Shown here in pieces: positions 1-7,750 of a DNA stretch of 16,959 nucleotides. A model generated the notes under the pieces. The model was not told the origin of the DNA. It saw nothing but the letters and a program-made list of their open reading frames with translations, and did not search any database. Numbering within the stretch: position 1 is the stretch's first letter; every line of letters begins with the position of its first letter. The translations under genes and the position numbers were made by a program. The stretch is from Coriobacteriales bacterium (lineage in GTDB: Bacteria > Actinomycetota > Coriobacteriia > Coriobacteriales > UBA8131). The stretch spans positions 1-16,959 of the forward strand of contig JAIRZP010000200.1 in assembly GCA_031267175.1 (NCBI GenBank), read 5' to 3'.

Positions 1-1130
1 GCGCTGAAGCCGAATATCGAGACCATGCTCTGCACGCTGTTGTACACCGGCGCAAGGTAGAGCAGCAGATTCGTTTGCGAGCTCGTCTGGAACATCGCGC
101 TGAAGGCTACCAGCATCACCACCATCATCAGGGGCATGACCATGACATTGGCCTCCTTGGTGGTGCGCGCAAAGGCACTGATGACGCTGATGAGCCCCAC
201 AAAGAGCACCACCGTAGAGAGGATGACGACGAGCAGCATCAGATAATCCGACACGCCGTAGACGCTGGAATCCAGGAGCGCGGCTCCGCTGCCCCCGCTT
301 TCGAGCTGGTAGAGATTGGGAAGGCTGAGCATGACGCCCACAAAACTCGAGGCCCCGGAGAGCAGGGCCGGTATGCACAGGCTGAGTATCTTGCCCAGGG
401 CCAGCTCCCATCGTTTGAGCGGCGTTACCAAGAGGGTTGCGATGGTGCCGCGCTCCTTCTCTCCCGCTATGGATTCCGGGGCCACGGCCAGGCAGCCCGA
501 GTAGAGGAATATCATCAAAAACATGGGCAGGAGGGAGGCAAACATGAAGCCAGCCGCGTCCTCCTCACTCGCGAGGTTGTACTGCTCCTGCCCGGCATTG
601 ACGGTAAAGACCGGTCGTAGCGCCTCCTTGTAGGCGGACAGCGCTGCCTGCGTCTGCGCGTACACCGTGCTTGATTCCACGCGGGTGGAGTTGTAGTAGA
701 GCTCGATGGAGGGTACCGCACCCTCTCTGACCTCGCCCTTTTGCACTGTCGTACCCTGGGCCAGAGGCGCACCCTCTCCCAGTTCAGCGGCCAGTTCAGC
801 CTCAAAATTGAGGGAAACCACCATGAGCAGATCGGCGGACTTATGGGCGATCTGTTGTTTGATGCCCTCCATCTGGTCAGTGCTCGCGGGCTCAAACTCC
901 AGTCCGGCGGCCTCGGTAACCTTCGCCACCGACTCCGTGAGGTTCCACGCATAGATCCTGGGCGTGTAGCTGCTGTCCACCGTGAGATTGGAGCTCATGG
1001 CGCTGCCCATGAAGGAGTAGATGAGGTAGATGACCAGCCCGGGCAGCAGCACGGTGGTGAGCACCATGCGGCGGTCGGAGAAGAAGCGCCTGAGCTCCTT
1101 CTGCATAATGGCGACGAGGCCGCTTCTCAT
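1..1130 (-). CDS. ABC-2 type (NatB-like) transporter permease, 3' end cut by window
   Basis: This is the membrane subunit of an ABC exporter paired with the ATPase next to it. Reading leftward from ATG at 1130 gives an open frame to the window edge (about 376 residues, C-terminus missing). It starts MRSGLVAIMQKELRRFFSDR, a typical cytoplasmic lead-in of ABC-2 permeases. A first membrane helix lies near residues 24-42, followed by a large polar extracytoplasmic domain of about 150 residues. A cluster of helices then begins near residue 195, with the family-typical segment ESIAGEKERGTIATLLVTP between the second and third helices. This layout matches the NatB/ABC2_membrane_3 type. The start codon overlaps the ATPase stop (ATGA), so the two are translationally coupled. 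The substrate is not visible in the sequence; sodium, drugs or a peptide are possible. Confidence 0.85.
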   Translation of the reverse strand, partial: MRSGLVAIMQKELRRFFSDRRMVLTTVLLPGLVIYLIYSFMGSAMSSNLTVDSSYTPRIYAWNLTESVAKVTEAAGLEFEPASTDQMEGIKQQIAHKSADLLMVVSLNFEAELAAELGEGAPLAQGTTVQKGEVREGAVPSIELYYNSTRVESSTVYAQTQAALSAYKEALRPVFTVNAGQEQYNLASEEDAAGFMFASLLPMFLMIFLYSGCLAVAPESIAGEKERGTIATLLVTPLKRWELALGKILSLCIPALLSGASSFVGVMLSLPNLYQLESGGSGAALLDSSVYGVSDYLMLLVVILSTVVLFVGLISVISAFARTTKEANVMVMPLMMVVMLVAFSAMFQTSSQTNLLLYLAPVYNSVQSMVSIFGFS

Positions 1131-1942
1131 AGCAGCACCTCTTCCGGATGTCGCGCGACGTAGAGGTCAAAGAATGCTTCTTCGAGGCTGCGTTCCAGGG
1201 CCAGCTCCCCTACGGTGCCCTCCGCCGCCATCTGTCCGTCCATGATGACGCCGATGCGGTCGCAGAGCTTCTCGGCCAGCGAGAAGATATGCGTGGAAAG
1301 CACGATGGTCTTTCCACGGAGCCTGAGCTCCTGCAGATAATCGGTGACCACCCGCGCCGTAATGACATCGAGGCCGTTGGTGGGCTCGTCAAAGATGATG
1401 AGGTCGGGGTCGTGCACGAGCGAGATGGCGATGGAGGCCTTCTGCTTCATGCCGGTGGAAAGCGCACTCACCTTGGTGGTGGCAAAGTCCTCGATGCCAA
1501 AACGCCGGAAGAGCTGCTGCTTGCGCTCGGCGGCAATGCCAGGCTCTACCCGGTGCAGGCGGGAGAAGAAGTCAAAGAGGTAGCTGGGGCTGAAGAAGTC
1601 CTCCAGTTTGAGCTCGCTGGTGAGGAACCCGATGGAGGCACGCACGGCCTCCGGACTGGCGGTTATACGATGTCCCGCCACCAGGGCATCGCCCTCCGTG
1701 GGCTTAATGAGAGTGGCCAGCAAGCGCATGGTGGTGGTCTTGCCCGCGCCGTTGGGGCCAAGCAGTCCGTAGATCTCGCCGTGCCTCACCGTAAAGCTCA
1801 GCTTGTTCACGGCGACGACTCTGCCTTCGGCATCGAGCTGGGCCGCGCCGCTCTCGTCAGCGGCCCTGGCAAGCGCCCGCTTGGAGGCCTTGAACTTCTT
1901 GACGAGCCCCACGGCTTCTATGGCATACCTACTGTTCTTCAC
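1127..1942 (-). CDS. NatA-like ABC transporter ATP-binding protein
   Basis: This ATPase would power the coupled permease. Visible motifs in the 271 residues are Walker A GPNGAGKT (62-69), signature LSTGMKQKA (161-169), Walker B LIIFDEPTNGLD (181-192) and the switch histidine in STHIF (218). At the Q-loop position there is FLTSELKL rather than a glutamine, as is common in NatA-type exporter ATPases. The start is GTG at 1942 with a modest AAGAGAG upstream; no better start is in frame. Odd point: residues about 19-41 form an extra charged and Ala-rich insert between the first two beta strands, where related proteins usually go straight on. It is transcribed divergently from the lipoprotein gene. 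Function as an exporter ATPase is firm; substrate is unknown. Confidence 0.92.
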   Translation of the reverse strand: MKNSRYAIEAVGLVKKFKASKRALARAADESGAAQLDAEGRVVAVNKLSFTVRHGEIYGLLGPNGAGKTTTMRLLATLIKPTEGDALVAGHRITASPEAVRASIGFLTSELKLEDFFSPSYLFDFFSRLHRVEPGIAAERKQQLFRRFGIEDFATTKVSALSTGMKQKASIAISLVHDPDLIIFDEPTNGLDVITARVVTDYLQELRLRGKTIVLSTHIFSLAEKLCDRIGVIMDGQMAAEGTVGELALERSLEEAFFDLYVARHPEEVLL

Positions 1943-2143
1943 CGGTAATGACTCTCTTGATCTGCACGGCCTTTTTGCAAAGGCTGCTGGTTGGTGGATG
2001 TTGCTTCTCTACCATACTACACGATATGCCCTGTACCCTATGCCGGTTGTCCTGCCAGCGGAGATGCGAACCGCCCTCACCTCCTCCCGATCTTGTATAG
2101 TGTAGCTCTTAGGAATTACGCCGGGAGACAGGAACACACGACC
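1943..2143. promoter_or_regulatory. Divergent intergenic region between the ABC exporter and the lipoprotein gene
   Basis: These 201 bases must hold the promoters for both directions. Rightward, a TATAGT -10-like hexamer lies at 2096-2101, but no convincing -35 is seen upstream. The lipoprotein ribosome binding site GGGAGACAGGA is at 2123-2133. A 6-bp hairpin (GCCTTT/AAAGGC, 1969-1974 with 1979-1984) lies in the presumed leader of the ATPase gene. No clear MerR-type spaced dyad was recognised, so regulation by the nearby MerR protein is only a possibility. Confidence 0.4.
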
Positions 2144-3907
2144 ATGAAGCCCAAAGGGTTCAACAGCATACTGCTTGCCGCGACGCTCGCGCTCCTGCTT
2201 GCGTTGCTTGTGCCGCTGGCAGGCTGTGGATCGCTCTCGCGCATCGTTGATGAGCCTGCTCCTCCCCGCGAGAGTGCCGCTCCCGCAGAGCTCACCAACC
2301 TCATGCGACAGGGAGAGAACTACGAGGGCATCGAGCTCTTCCACGGCAGCTGGGATGAGCCGCGTTACACTGAGGATAAGCAGGGTTACTTCTATGAGGA
2401 GCGCGGCTGGATATACCTGCACCTGGCAGGCGGGCCCGCCGAGCGCGGCTCTCAGCACGGCTGGCTTCTGGCCGACTACGTAGAGCGCAACGTGGACTAC
2501 CACAAAACCCTGATCGCAAGCCGTTACGCCCTGGACTGGGAGTACCTCAGGACCCATGCGGAACGCCTGTGGACAGGCAAGGTGAGCGAGGAACTCAAGG
2601 CCGAGCTTGAAGGCATCGTAGCAGGTGCCGCCCGGCGCGGTGCCAGCTTTGACTACCTGGACCTGCTGGTCTTGAACGGCCTCGACGACCTGCGAAGTGG
2701 CTGGTTTGGCACGGCGCAGGAACAGTACTATCAGGAGCTGGCACAGGGCCTCTGGGAGGCTCCTTCCGCAGACGGCGAGCCTGCCGATGCGAGCGGTGAG
2801 GCCGAAGCCGCCAGCGCCGCCGGTTCTCTCCCTCACCCTACTGAGAACGCAGGCCTTACCGGCGCTATCAATGGCAGCCCCAGAGACACATCAGCCGAGC
2901 CAGGCGAGACGGGAGAGTCAAGCGGCTTTACACGGCCCGGCGGCATGATAAAACAGGCCAGCGCCCTTCTCGCCACAGGCTCAGCAACCGAGGACGGCAA
3001 GCTAGTTCTCGCCCACAACACGCTCATACCCTATGAGGACGCCAACTTCTCCAACGTGATGATCGACGTGGAGCCCCGAGAAGGCCAGCGCTTTACCATG
3101 CAGGCCGCGCCGGGATTCGTGCACTCCGTTGCCGAGGCCTACACAACAGAGAGCCTCCTTATCGCCAACACACCCATCGCGGGCTTTAATCGCTACAGCG
3201 AGGAGGGAACGCCGGAGTTCCTGCGTATTCGCCAGGCCGTACAGTATGCGAGGACGCTCGATGAGTTCACGCAGACCATGGTGGACGATGTGGGCGGCGG
3301 TCTGGCATCCTCGTGGCTTGTGGGCGAGCTTGCAACCGGCGAGATCATGGAGTTGGAACTGGGCCTTGCGTTCTACAACGAGGAGCGGACGAGCGATGGC
3401 TGCTTCATCAGCTTTGACGGGGTGGACGACTCCCGCATCCTCCGCTACGAGACGGACGGCAGGGGCTACACGGATACCCGCCAGAGCGCCGGGGCCCGCT
3501 ACGTGCGTCTGGGCGAGCTCGTCGGACGCTACCAGGGAGAACTCACACCCGAGCTTGCCCAGGACATTATCTCCGACCATTACGATGTGTATCTGCAGAA
3601 GGCCAGGGCAAGCTCGCGCACCATCTGCGCCCATTACGATACCGACAATGCCGAGTTGAGCACAGACCCTGCGGTAGCGCCCTATATGCCCTACGGCACG
3701 GTGGATGCCACGGTCATGAGTACGGCGCTGGCCGAGGAGCACACCATCCTGGCACGGTGGGGCAGTGCGTGCGGCAGAGCCTTTGACTCCACAAGCTTCC
3801 TCAGCAGGAATCCGCAGTATGCCAGCCTCAGAGACTATCTGTTTGACCGGCCCGCACAAGCCTGGGCCTCTCTCTATCCCCTGGCTGCACCCCCGTCTAG
3901 CGCATAA
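2144..3907 (+). CDS. Secreted lipoprotein of the phospholipase B-like / C45 Ntn-hydrolase type
   Basis: This is a 587-residue exported lipoprotein. The ATG at 2144 follows GGGAGACAGGA and opens a signal peptide with lipobox LAGC (Cys28); upstream in-frame starts would spoil the signal and were discarded. After the anchor comes an N-terminal domain with RGSQHGWLLADYV (101-113) and LDLLVLNGLDDL (172-183). A low-complexity Ala/Ser/Gly/Glu linker (about 206-267) leads into SALLATG...DGKLVLAHNTLIPYED, which resembles the CSAL...AHNTW segment of phospholipase B-like and C45 acyltransferase proteins. The match continues through GGGLASSWLVGELATGEI and the C-terminal PYGTVDATVMST. In those families a Cys starts the catalytic chain after self-cleavage; here the matching residue reads Ala272. 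Substrate is unknown: lipid, peptide or acyl-amide hydrolysis are possible. The MerR gene follows after 7 bases. Confidence 0.75.
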   Translation: MKPKGFNSILLAATLALLLALLVPLAGCGSLSRIVDEPAPPRESAAPAELTNLMRQGENYEGIELFHGSWDEPRYTEDKQGYFYEERGWIYLHLAGGPAERGSQHGWLLADYVERNVDYHKTLIASRYALDWEYLRTHAERLWTGKVSEELKAELEGIVAGAARRGASFDYLDLLVLNGLDDLRSGWFGTAQEQYYQELAQGLWEAPSADGEPADASGEAEAASAAGSLPHPTENAGLTGAINGSPRDTSAEPGETGESSGFTRPGGMIKQASALLATGSATEDGKLVLAHNTLIPYEDANFSNVMIDVEPREGQRFTMQAAPGFVHSVAEAYTTESLLIANTPIAGFNRYSEEGTPEFLRIRQAVQYARTLDEFTQTMVDDVGGGLASSWLVGELATGEIMELELGLAFYNEERTSDGCFISFDGVDDSRILRYETDGRGYTDTRQSAGARYVRLGELVGRYQGELTPELAQDIISDHYDVYLQKARASSRTICAHYDTDNAELSTDPAVAPYMPYGTVDATVMSTALAEEHTILARWGSACGRAFDSTSFLSRNPQYASLRDYLFDRPAQAWASLYPLAAPPSSA

Positions 3908-3914
3908 GGCACAC

Positions 3915-4721
3915 ATGAAGCACAAAGGACTACTCTCTATCGGCGAGTTCGCAAGGCTCACGGGAATCTCCCGGTCAAAGCTCATCTACTATGACGAGAT
4001 CGGGCTCTTTCCTGCCGCCGAGCGCGGTGAGAACAACTACCGCTACTACAGTCTCAATCAGATAATCCTTGCGGAGTTCATCAACGACATGGCCTCTTTC
4101 GGCTTCTCACTCAAGGAACTGCAACCGCTGATGCACAATCGTACCCCCGAGATAATGCTGGGCATACTGCAAAGTGCCATCGAGGATCACCAGAAGAAGA
4201 TAGCCCGTTTGCAGGAGCTGCAGAACGTCATGAACGTCAGGGTCGAACTCATGACACTCGGCCTTGAGTCAGGCGACACGGAGATCAAGGTAGTGGAGTA
4301 CAGGCCCAACAACCTCGTGTTGGGCAATGAGAACATCTATCAGGACGCTGCGACCTTCTACCCAGGGTGGGTGTCGTTCATGAACGCCGCTAAGAAGGCC
4401 GGCCTCAACATCGGGTATCCGGTGGGCGGCTATTTTGACAGCATGGAGCGCTTTGTAGCCAATCCGGACATGCCCTCGCGCTACTACTTTGTCAATCCCC
4501 GTGGCAAGACGGTGCGCGGCGGCGGATCCTGGCTGGTGGGACACGTGAGGGGCTTCTACGGAGACAGCCGCGATCTCGCAGAGCGTATGCTGGCCTATGC
4601 CGAAGAGAACGGGTTGGCACTGACCGGCCCGGTGTACAACACCTTTTTGCTCGACGAGGTAAGCACCAACGACACGAGCTGCTATCTGATGCGTGCCTCA
4701 ATCAAGATAGTGGAGGATTAA
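3915..4721 (+). CDS. MerR family regulator with GyrI-like effector domain
   Basis: A 268-residue transcription regulator. The N-terminal part (about 7-75) is a MerR helix-turn-helix with wing: LSIGEFARLTGISRSKLIYY, then GLFPAAERGENNYRYYS. A helical coiled linker follows (about 85-122: EIMLGILQSAIEDHQKKIARL). The C-terminal part (about 125-267) looks like a GyrI/BmrR effector-binding fold, with IKVVEYRPNNLVLG and the aromatic-rich YYFVNPRGKTVRGG. Such proteins usually sense small hydrophobic compounds and activate by twisting a promoter with a long spacer. The start ATG at 3915 lies 7 bases after the lipoprotein stop, with AAGG just upstream, so the two are likely co-transcribed. Likely targets are its own operon or the divergent ABC exporter (inference). 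Confidence 0.85.
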   Translation: MKHKGLLSIGEFARLTGISRSKLIYYDEIGLFPAAERGENNYRYYSLNQIILAEFINDMASFGFSLKELQPLMHNRTPEIMLGILQSAIEDHQKKIARLQELQNVMNVRVELMTLGLESGDTEIKVVEYRPNNLVLGNENIYQDAATFYPGWVSFMNAAKKAGLNIGYPVGGYFDSMERFVANPDMPSRYYFVNPRGKTVRGGGSWLVGHVRGFYGDSRDLAERMLAYAEENGLALTGPVYNTFLLDEVSTNDTSCYLMRASIKIVED

Positions 4722-4765
4722 TCACGCGCGGGCAACGACCTGCCAACAAGGATGCGACGACAGGC

Positions 4766-4779
4766 AGTACCGCGGTACT
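4766..4779. promoter_or_regulatory. 14-bp perfect palindrome upstream of the pspC-like pair
   Basis: AGTACCGCGGTACT is its own reverse complement. It sits about 130 bases before the first PspC gene in a 187-base gap. Such an element could be a dimeric repressor or activator site; no protein can be assigned. A second, wider inverted repeat follows (TTTTACCG at 4801-4808 with CGGTAAAA at 4833-4840). Confidence 0.35.
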
Positions 4780-4845
4780 ATCACACATGCTACTCAGCGT
4801 TTTTACCGGGCGATAGACAATGCAGAGATTTTCGGTAAAACCGTA

Positions 4846-4869
4846 GGGCGACCGCCCCTCCGGTCGCCC
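4846..4869. repeat. 8-bp perfect stem-loop, intergenic repeat or merR terminator
   Basis: GGGCGACC (4846-4853) pairs with GGTCGCCC (4862-4869) around an 8-base loop. No T-run follows on either strand close by, so a classical intrinsic terminator is doubtful. GC-rich dyads of this look are often multi-copy intergenic repeats, but copy number cannot be judged from one window. Confidence 0.45.
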
Positions 4870-4908
4870 ATCTGCGAAATTGTTGGTTGGTACGGGAAAC
4901 ATGTAGAG

Positions 4909-5946
4909 ATGAACGGTAAAAGACTCTATAGAAGCTCAGATGCGGTGTTTGGCGGCGTATGTGGCGGTATAGCCGAGTATTTTGGCATTGACCCCACGCT
5001 CGTACGCATCATTGCCGTAGCACTGACCATCGTCGGATTTGGGTTGCCGGCCCTGGCCTATGTCGTGCTCATGGTTGTGCTTCCGCCTGACCCGGCGATT
5101 GCCCAGGGCTATGTTGACACCCGGGCCGAAGCCACCCCATCCTCAGAATACCGCACCTCTGCCAGTGCCTCTGCCGGCGTTCCTCCCGGTGCTCCTGCCA
5201 GTTGGCCGGCCGCGGATGCCGAAAGCACTGCCTGCTCCGGCTTTGCCGCCGAGCCACCCCCTCCCGACCCAGCCACACGGGTCTCCTCTCCTGTCTCCTC
5301 TGCTGCCCCTGCCTCCCAGGCTGCTCCTGCCTATGCCTCCTCCGCCTCTTCTTCTGCAGGTACCGGCACTTGCAGCACCGGCAGCGGCAGTGCGGCACGT
5401 GGTGTGCCCGGCGCTGGCTTCAACGTTGCCGAGGCCGTCAGGAGCCACTCGTCTGCGGTGCTCATCGTGGGCGCGGTCCTTATCGGCGTGGGTGTCATCG
5501 CCCTGCTCTGTAACTTCGTGCATGTTTCGGTGTGGCGTTTTTGGCCGCTCGTGCTGGTTGTCGTGGGAGTGATATGCCTGTTTACCCCGGGCTCGCACGG
5601 CTGGTCGCTGGCGCGCGCCGGCAACGCCATCGTGCTCATCACCCTGGGGCTGGTCCTGCTCGCCTGGATGCTACGGATTGTCCATACCTGGGTGTTCGTG
5701 GCAGCGTTCCGGGATCTCTGGCCCGTACTTTTGGTGGTCGCGGGGCTTGCCATCATCGGCAACGCGCGCAAGAGCAGCGTCGTCTGTCTGCTGAGTTCGC
5801 TGGTGCTCTCGGCCACGATTCTCCTGGGACTGTGGTTCTACGGCGGCCTTGACTGGGACATACTGGGGGCAACCGCACTGGTCATAGAGAGCGACGGCCT
5901 GCATGAGTTCTTCTCCGAAGTCTCTCTGGTAAGCCAGGCGGGATGA
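4909..5946 (+). CDS. PspC-domain membrane protein with multi-helix C-terminal half
   Basis: A 345-residue membrane protein, probably part of an envelope-stress system. Residues about 3-62 are a PspC domain: RLYRSSDAVFGGVCGGIAEY, then FGIDPTLVRIIAVALTIVGF and a hydrophobic helix ending in VVLPPDP. Residues about 65-175 are a low-complexity Ala/Ser/Pro/Gly linker. From about 180 on there are four or five hydrophobic helices separated by short polar loops (for example SSAVLIVGAVLIGVGVIALL), similar in layout to LiaF/DUF5668-type modules, and then a short polar tail. The start ATG at 4909 is chosen because the PspC motif begins right after it; the ribosome binding site is weak. Its stop overlaps the start of the next gene (ATGA). 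PspC proteins in other bacteria bind stress effectors; no PspA, LiaS or LiaR gene is in view. Confidence 0.85.
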   Translation: MNGKRLYRSSDAVFGGVCGGIAEYFGIDPTLVRIIAVALTIVGFGLPALAYVVLMVVLPPDPAIAQGYVDTRAEATPSSEYRTSASASAGVPPGAPASWPAADAESTACSGFAAEPPPPDPATRVSSPVSSAAPASQAAPAYASSASSSAGTGTCSTGSGSAARGVPGAGFNVAEAVRSHSSAVLIVGAVLIGVGVIALLCNFVHVSVWRFWPLVLVVVGVICLFTPGSHGWSLARAGNAIVLITLGLVLLAWMLRIVHTWVFVAAFRDLWPVLLVVAGLAIIGNARKSSVVCLLSSLVLSATILLGLWFYGGLDWDILGATALVIESDGLHEFFSEVSLVSQAG

Positions 5947-6425
5947 GCGCCATGGCAAACGGCGGCGAGAAAAAACCCAACAAGCCCAACAGGCCCGCCG
6001 ACGGCAAGCTGAGTGTCTCCACCGTTGCCCTCGCCATAGGCATTCTGCTCGTGGTTTTTGGCATCTGGCAGCTCACCGAGAAGCTGCTCGGCACCTGGTA
6101 TTCGGATATATGGCTCGTGGTATCCATGGTTATCAGCATCCTCTGGCCCGTCGTGCTTATCGTAGGCGGCGTCGTCCTGATACTCGTGGCGCGCAAAGGC
6201 AATCTCAGTCTTCCCACCAACCGGAGGCTCTATCGCTCGATCCGCAACAAGAAGATAGGCGGGGTCTGCGGTGGCATTGCGGAGTATCTCGGGGTTGACC
6301 CGGCCGTGGTGCGCGTGATAACCATCGTGCTTGCCGTGCTCTGCTGGTATGTCATCGTGCCCCTCTACCTGCTCTCTTGGGTTATCATTGAACCGGACAC
6401 AAAGAACTATAATAAATGGGTATAG
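5943..6425 (+). CDS. Second PspC-domain membrane protein, PspC at the C-terminus
   Basis: A 160-residue protein that overlaps the previous gene by 4 bases, so translational coupling is likely. The order of parts is reversed relative to its neighbour. After a Lys/Pro/Asn-rich start come two hydrophobic helices (about 20-80, STVALAIGILLVVFGIW and IWLVVSMVISILWPVVLIVG). The PspC domain follows at about 92-155: RRLYRSIRNKKIGGVCGGIA, EYLGVDPAVVRVITIVLAVL and a final helix before the stop. ATG at 5952 is an alternative start with better distance to AGGCGGG at 5936-5942, giving 157 residues. The pair may form one membrane complex, since the helical part and the PspC part are swapped between them (inference). 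Confidence 0.82.
   Translation: MSAMANGGEKKPNKPNRPADGKLSVSTVALAIGILLVVFGIWQLTEKLLGTWYSDIWLVVSMVISILWPVVLIVGGVVLILVARKGNLSLPTNRRLYRSIRNKKIGGVCGGIAEYLGVDPAVVRVITIVLAVLCWYVIVPLYLLSWVIIEPDTKNYNKWV
6408..6413 (+). promoter_or_regulatory. Candidate -10 box for the vanY-like gene
   Basis: A consensus TATAAT lies in the last codons of the second PspC gene, 50 bases before the carboxypeptidase start. A TTGAAC at 6388-6393 is too close (14 bases) to be an ideal -35. A second TATAAA at 6437-6442 is an alternative. This suggests the downstream gene can be expressed separately. Confidence 0.35.
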
Positions 6426-6462
6426 AATGCTACCTGTATAAAGGTGGATGTAAAGGACGGAG

Positions 6463-7446
6463 ATGCGTTTGAAGAAATGGCTCAGGCCAGCATTGAGGGT
6501 TCGCACGTCTCAGCAGCAGCAGAAGGACCGCAGGGTCATTCTGCTCACTGTTCTGCTGGCTGGCACGCTCATGGTTGCCATAGCCCTCTTTGCCTTTACG
6601 TCCGGCAACGCGGGGCATGAGCTGGCTACCCTGGCCACTGCCGATGTTGCTTCTGAGGGTGAGGAGGCCAACACTACAGCCCGTGCTGACGAACAGGGCG
6701 CGGCCGCGAATATCCAGATTGCCGATCAGCAGGCCTTGAAGCGCTACTCCCTCTTCTACTTTTATGAGGATGCCCGCAGCACGCGCTATCTCGACTATCA
6801 GGCCGCTCACCCGGAGCTGTCTGCCGAGCAGGTGGTCATCAGGGTCAATGTCGATCTGGACACCGTTGACTACGAGGTGGTCTCGCCGGCTTCCGACGTC
6901 AGCGTGATAAATACGCTGGTAAGCAAGCATTACTCTCTGCCCTACGACTACGAGCCGGCCGATCTCGCGTACTATGGCGAGCTGCTCATCAAGTCGGAGG
7001 CCATAGGCCCACTCGATCAGCTCATCGCGGATGCCTCCGCAGACGGTGTGCCCCTTTCGCCCACCTCAGGGTATCGGAGCGCCGCTACCCAGGAGACGCT
7101 GTACAACGGCTATGTGGCATCGTTTGGCTATGAAGCGGCCGAAGTCCAAAGTGCCCACCCGGGGTTCAGTGAGCATCAGACCGGCTGGGCAATCGACTTC
7201 AGCCCCACCAACTATCTCTTCTATGATACTCCCCAGGCCTATTGGCTCGCGGAGAATGCCTATAAGTATGGCTTTATCGTCCGCTACACTGAGGAGAACA
7301 CCGATATGACCCTCTACATCCACGAGCCCTGGCACATCCGCTATGTAGGAAGCCAGGTGTCCAACTACATGCACGATAACAATATCGCCTCGTTTGAAGA
7401 GTACTGGGTAAAGTACGTACAACACACTCCGCCGCCTCTGGGATAA
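6463..7446 (+). CDS. Membrane-anchored VanY-type D-alanyl-D-alanine carboxypeptidase (M15B)
   Basis: A 327-residue cell-wall enzyme expected to trim the terminal D-Ala of peptidoglycan stem peptides outside the membrane. It has a basic N-terminus, one helix (about 25-45, RVILLTVLLAGTLMVAIALF) and a linker up to about residue 90. The zinc peptidase domain covers about 150-300. The zinc ligands are visible: His238 and Asp245 in SEHQTGWAID, and His291 in EPWH, with Glu288 as catalytic base. TSGYRSAATQ (201-210) is also typical of the family. The start ATG at 6463 has AAGGACGGAG just upstream. There is no vanRS, vanH or ligase gene nearby, so this is more likely general wall remodelling than a glycopeptide resistance cassette. 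Confidence 0.9.
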   Translation: MRLKKWLRPALRVRTSQQQQKDRRVILLTVLLAGTLMVAIALFAFTSGNAGHELATLATADVASEGEEANTTARADEQGAAANIQIADQQALKRYSLFYFYEDARSTRYLDYQAAHPELSAEQVVIRVNVDLDTVDYEVVSPASDVSVINTLVSKHYSLPYDYEPADLAYYGELLIKSEAIGPLDQLIADASADGVPLSPTSGYRSAATQETLYNGYVASFGYEAAEVQSAHPGFSEHQTGWAIDFSPTNYLFYDTPQAYWLAENAYKYGFIVRYTEENTDMTLYIHEPWHIRYVGSQVSNYMHDNNIASFEEYWVKYVQHTPPPLG

Positions 7447-7522
7447 TATCAGAGAAACAACTGATCGAGGCTTTTCTGGGCACGCCCGGTGGCGTGTGCA
7501 AATACGGTCTGCGAGAAAGTCG
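7447..7522. other. Gap after the carboxypeptidase with a short stem-loop
   Basis: Only one local dyad is seen: CACGCC (7481-7486) pairs with GGCGTG (7491-7496) around CGGT. There is no T-run after it, so a terminator is not supported. No coding potential is evident. Confidence 0.3.
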
Positions 7523-7551
7523 TTGACCGCAGAGGCGATTTCAAGTACTAT
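7523..7551 (+). promoter_or_regulatory. Sigma-70-like promoter of the tRNA-tuf block
   Basis: TTGACC (7523-7528) and TACTAT (7546-7551) are separated by exactly 17 bases, with four to five matches to each consensus. Transcription would begin near 7558, about 80 bases before tRNA-Tyr. A second TTGACA at 7596-7601 has only a poor -10 partner (TACCAC at 7620-7625). Confidence 0.6.
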
Positions 7552-7560
7552 TCAAAAGCT

Positions 7561-7582
7561 GCACACAGGAGGCCCTGTGTGC
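7561..7582 (+). other. 9-bp perfect stem-loop in the tRNA operon leader
   Basis: GCACACAGG (7561-7569) pairs with CCTGTGTGC (7574-7582) around AGGC. It begins right at the predicted transcription start, so it would cap the 5' end of the precursor transcript. There is no T-run, so it is more likely a structural 5' element than a terminator. Confidence 0.45.
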
Positions 7583-7639
7583 GTAAGCACGCAACTTGAC
7601 AAGCGCACAGAGTTACCAGTACCACCACACCGGATTAAC

Positions 7640-7724
7640 GGGGGTGTGCCCGAGTGGCTAAAGGGGATGGGCTGTAAACCCATTGGCTATGCCTACCGTG
7701 GTTCGAATCCACGCGCCCCCACCA
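7640..7724 (+). tRNA. tRNA-Tyr (GTA)
   Basis: An 85-base class II tRNA. The acceptor GGGGGTG pairs with CGCCCCC (one G-U pair), followed by A and an encoded CCA. The anticodon arm is ATGGG-CTGTAAA-CCCAT, so the anticodon is GTA. A long variable arm (TGGC-TAT-GCCT) and the T arm CGTGG-TTCGAAT-CCACG are present. It is the first gene of the tRNA-tuf block. Confidence 0.97.
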
Positions 7725-7750
7725 TACATCCGGTTCCCGATTACCTTTAG

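Noticed and set aside
1148..1948. Plus-strand open frame opposite the ABC ATPase
   Set aside because: Shadow of a gene with all ATPase motifs on the minus strand.
3002..3985. Long minus-strand open frame opposite the lipoprotein gene
   Set aside because: Overlaps a gene with signal peptide and family match; no independent support.
6463..7446. Vancomycin resistance cassette
   Set aside because: Only a VanY-type peptidase is present, with no VanH, ligase, VanX or two-component genes nearby.
7480..7499. Terminator after the carboxypeptidase gene
   Set aside because: A 6-bp stem exists but no T-run follows on either strand.
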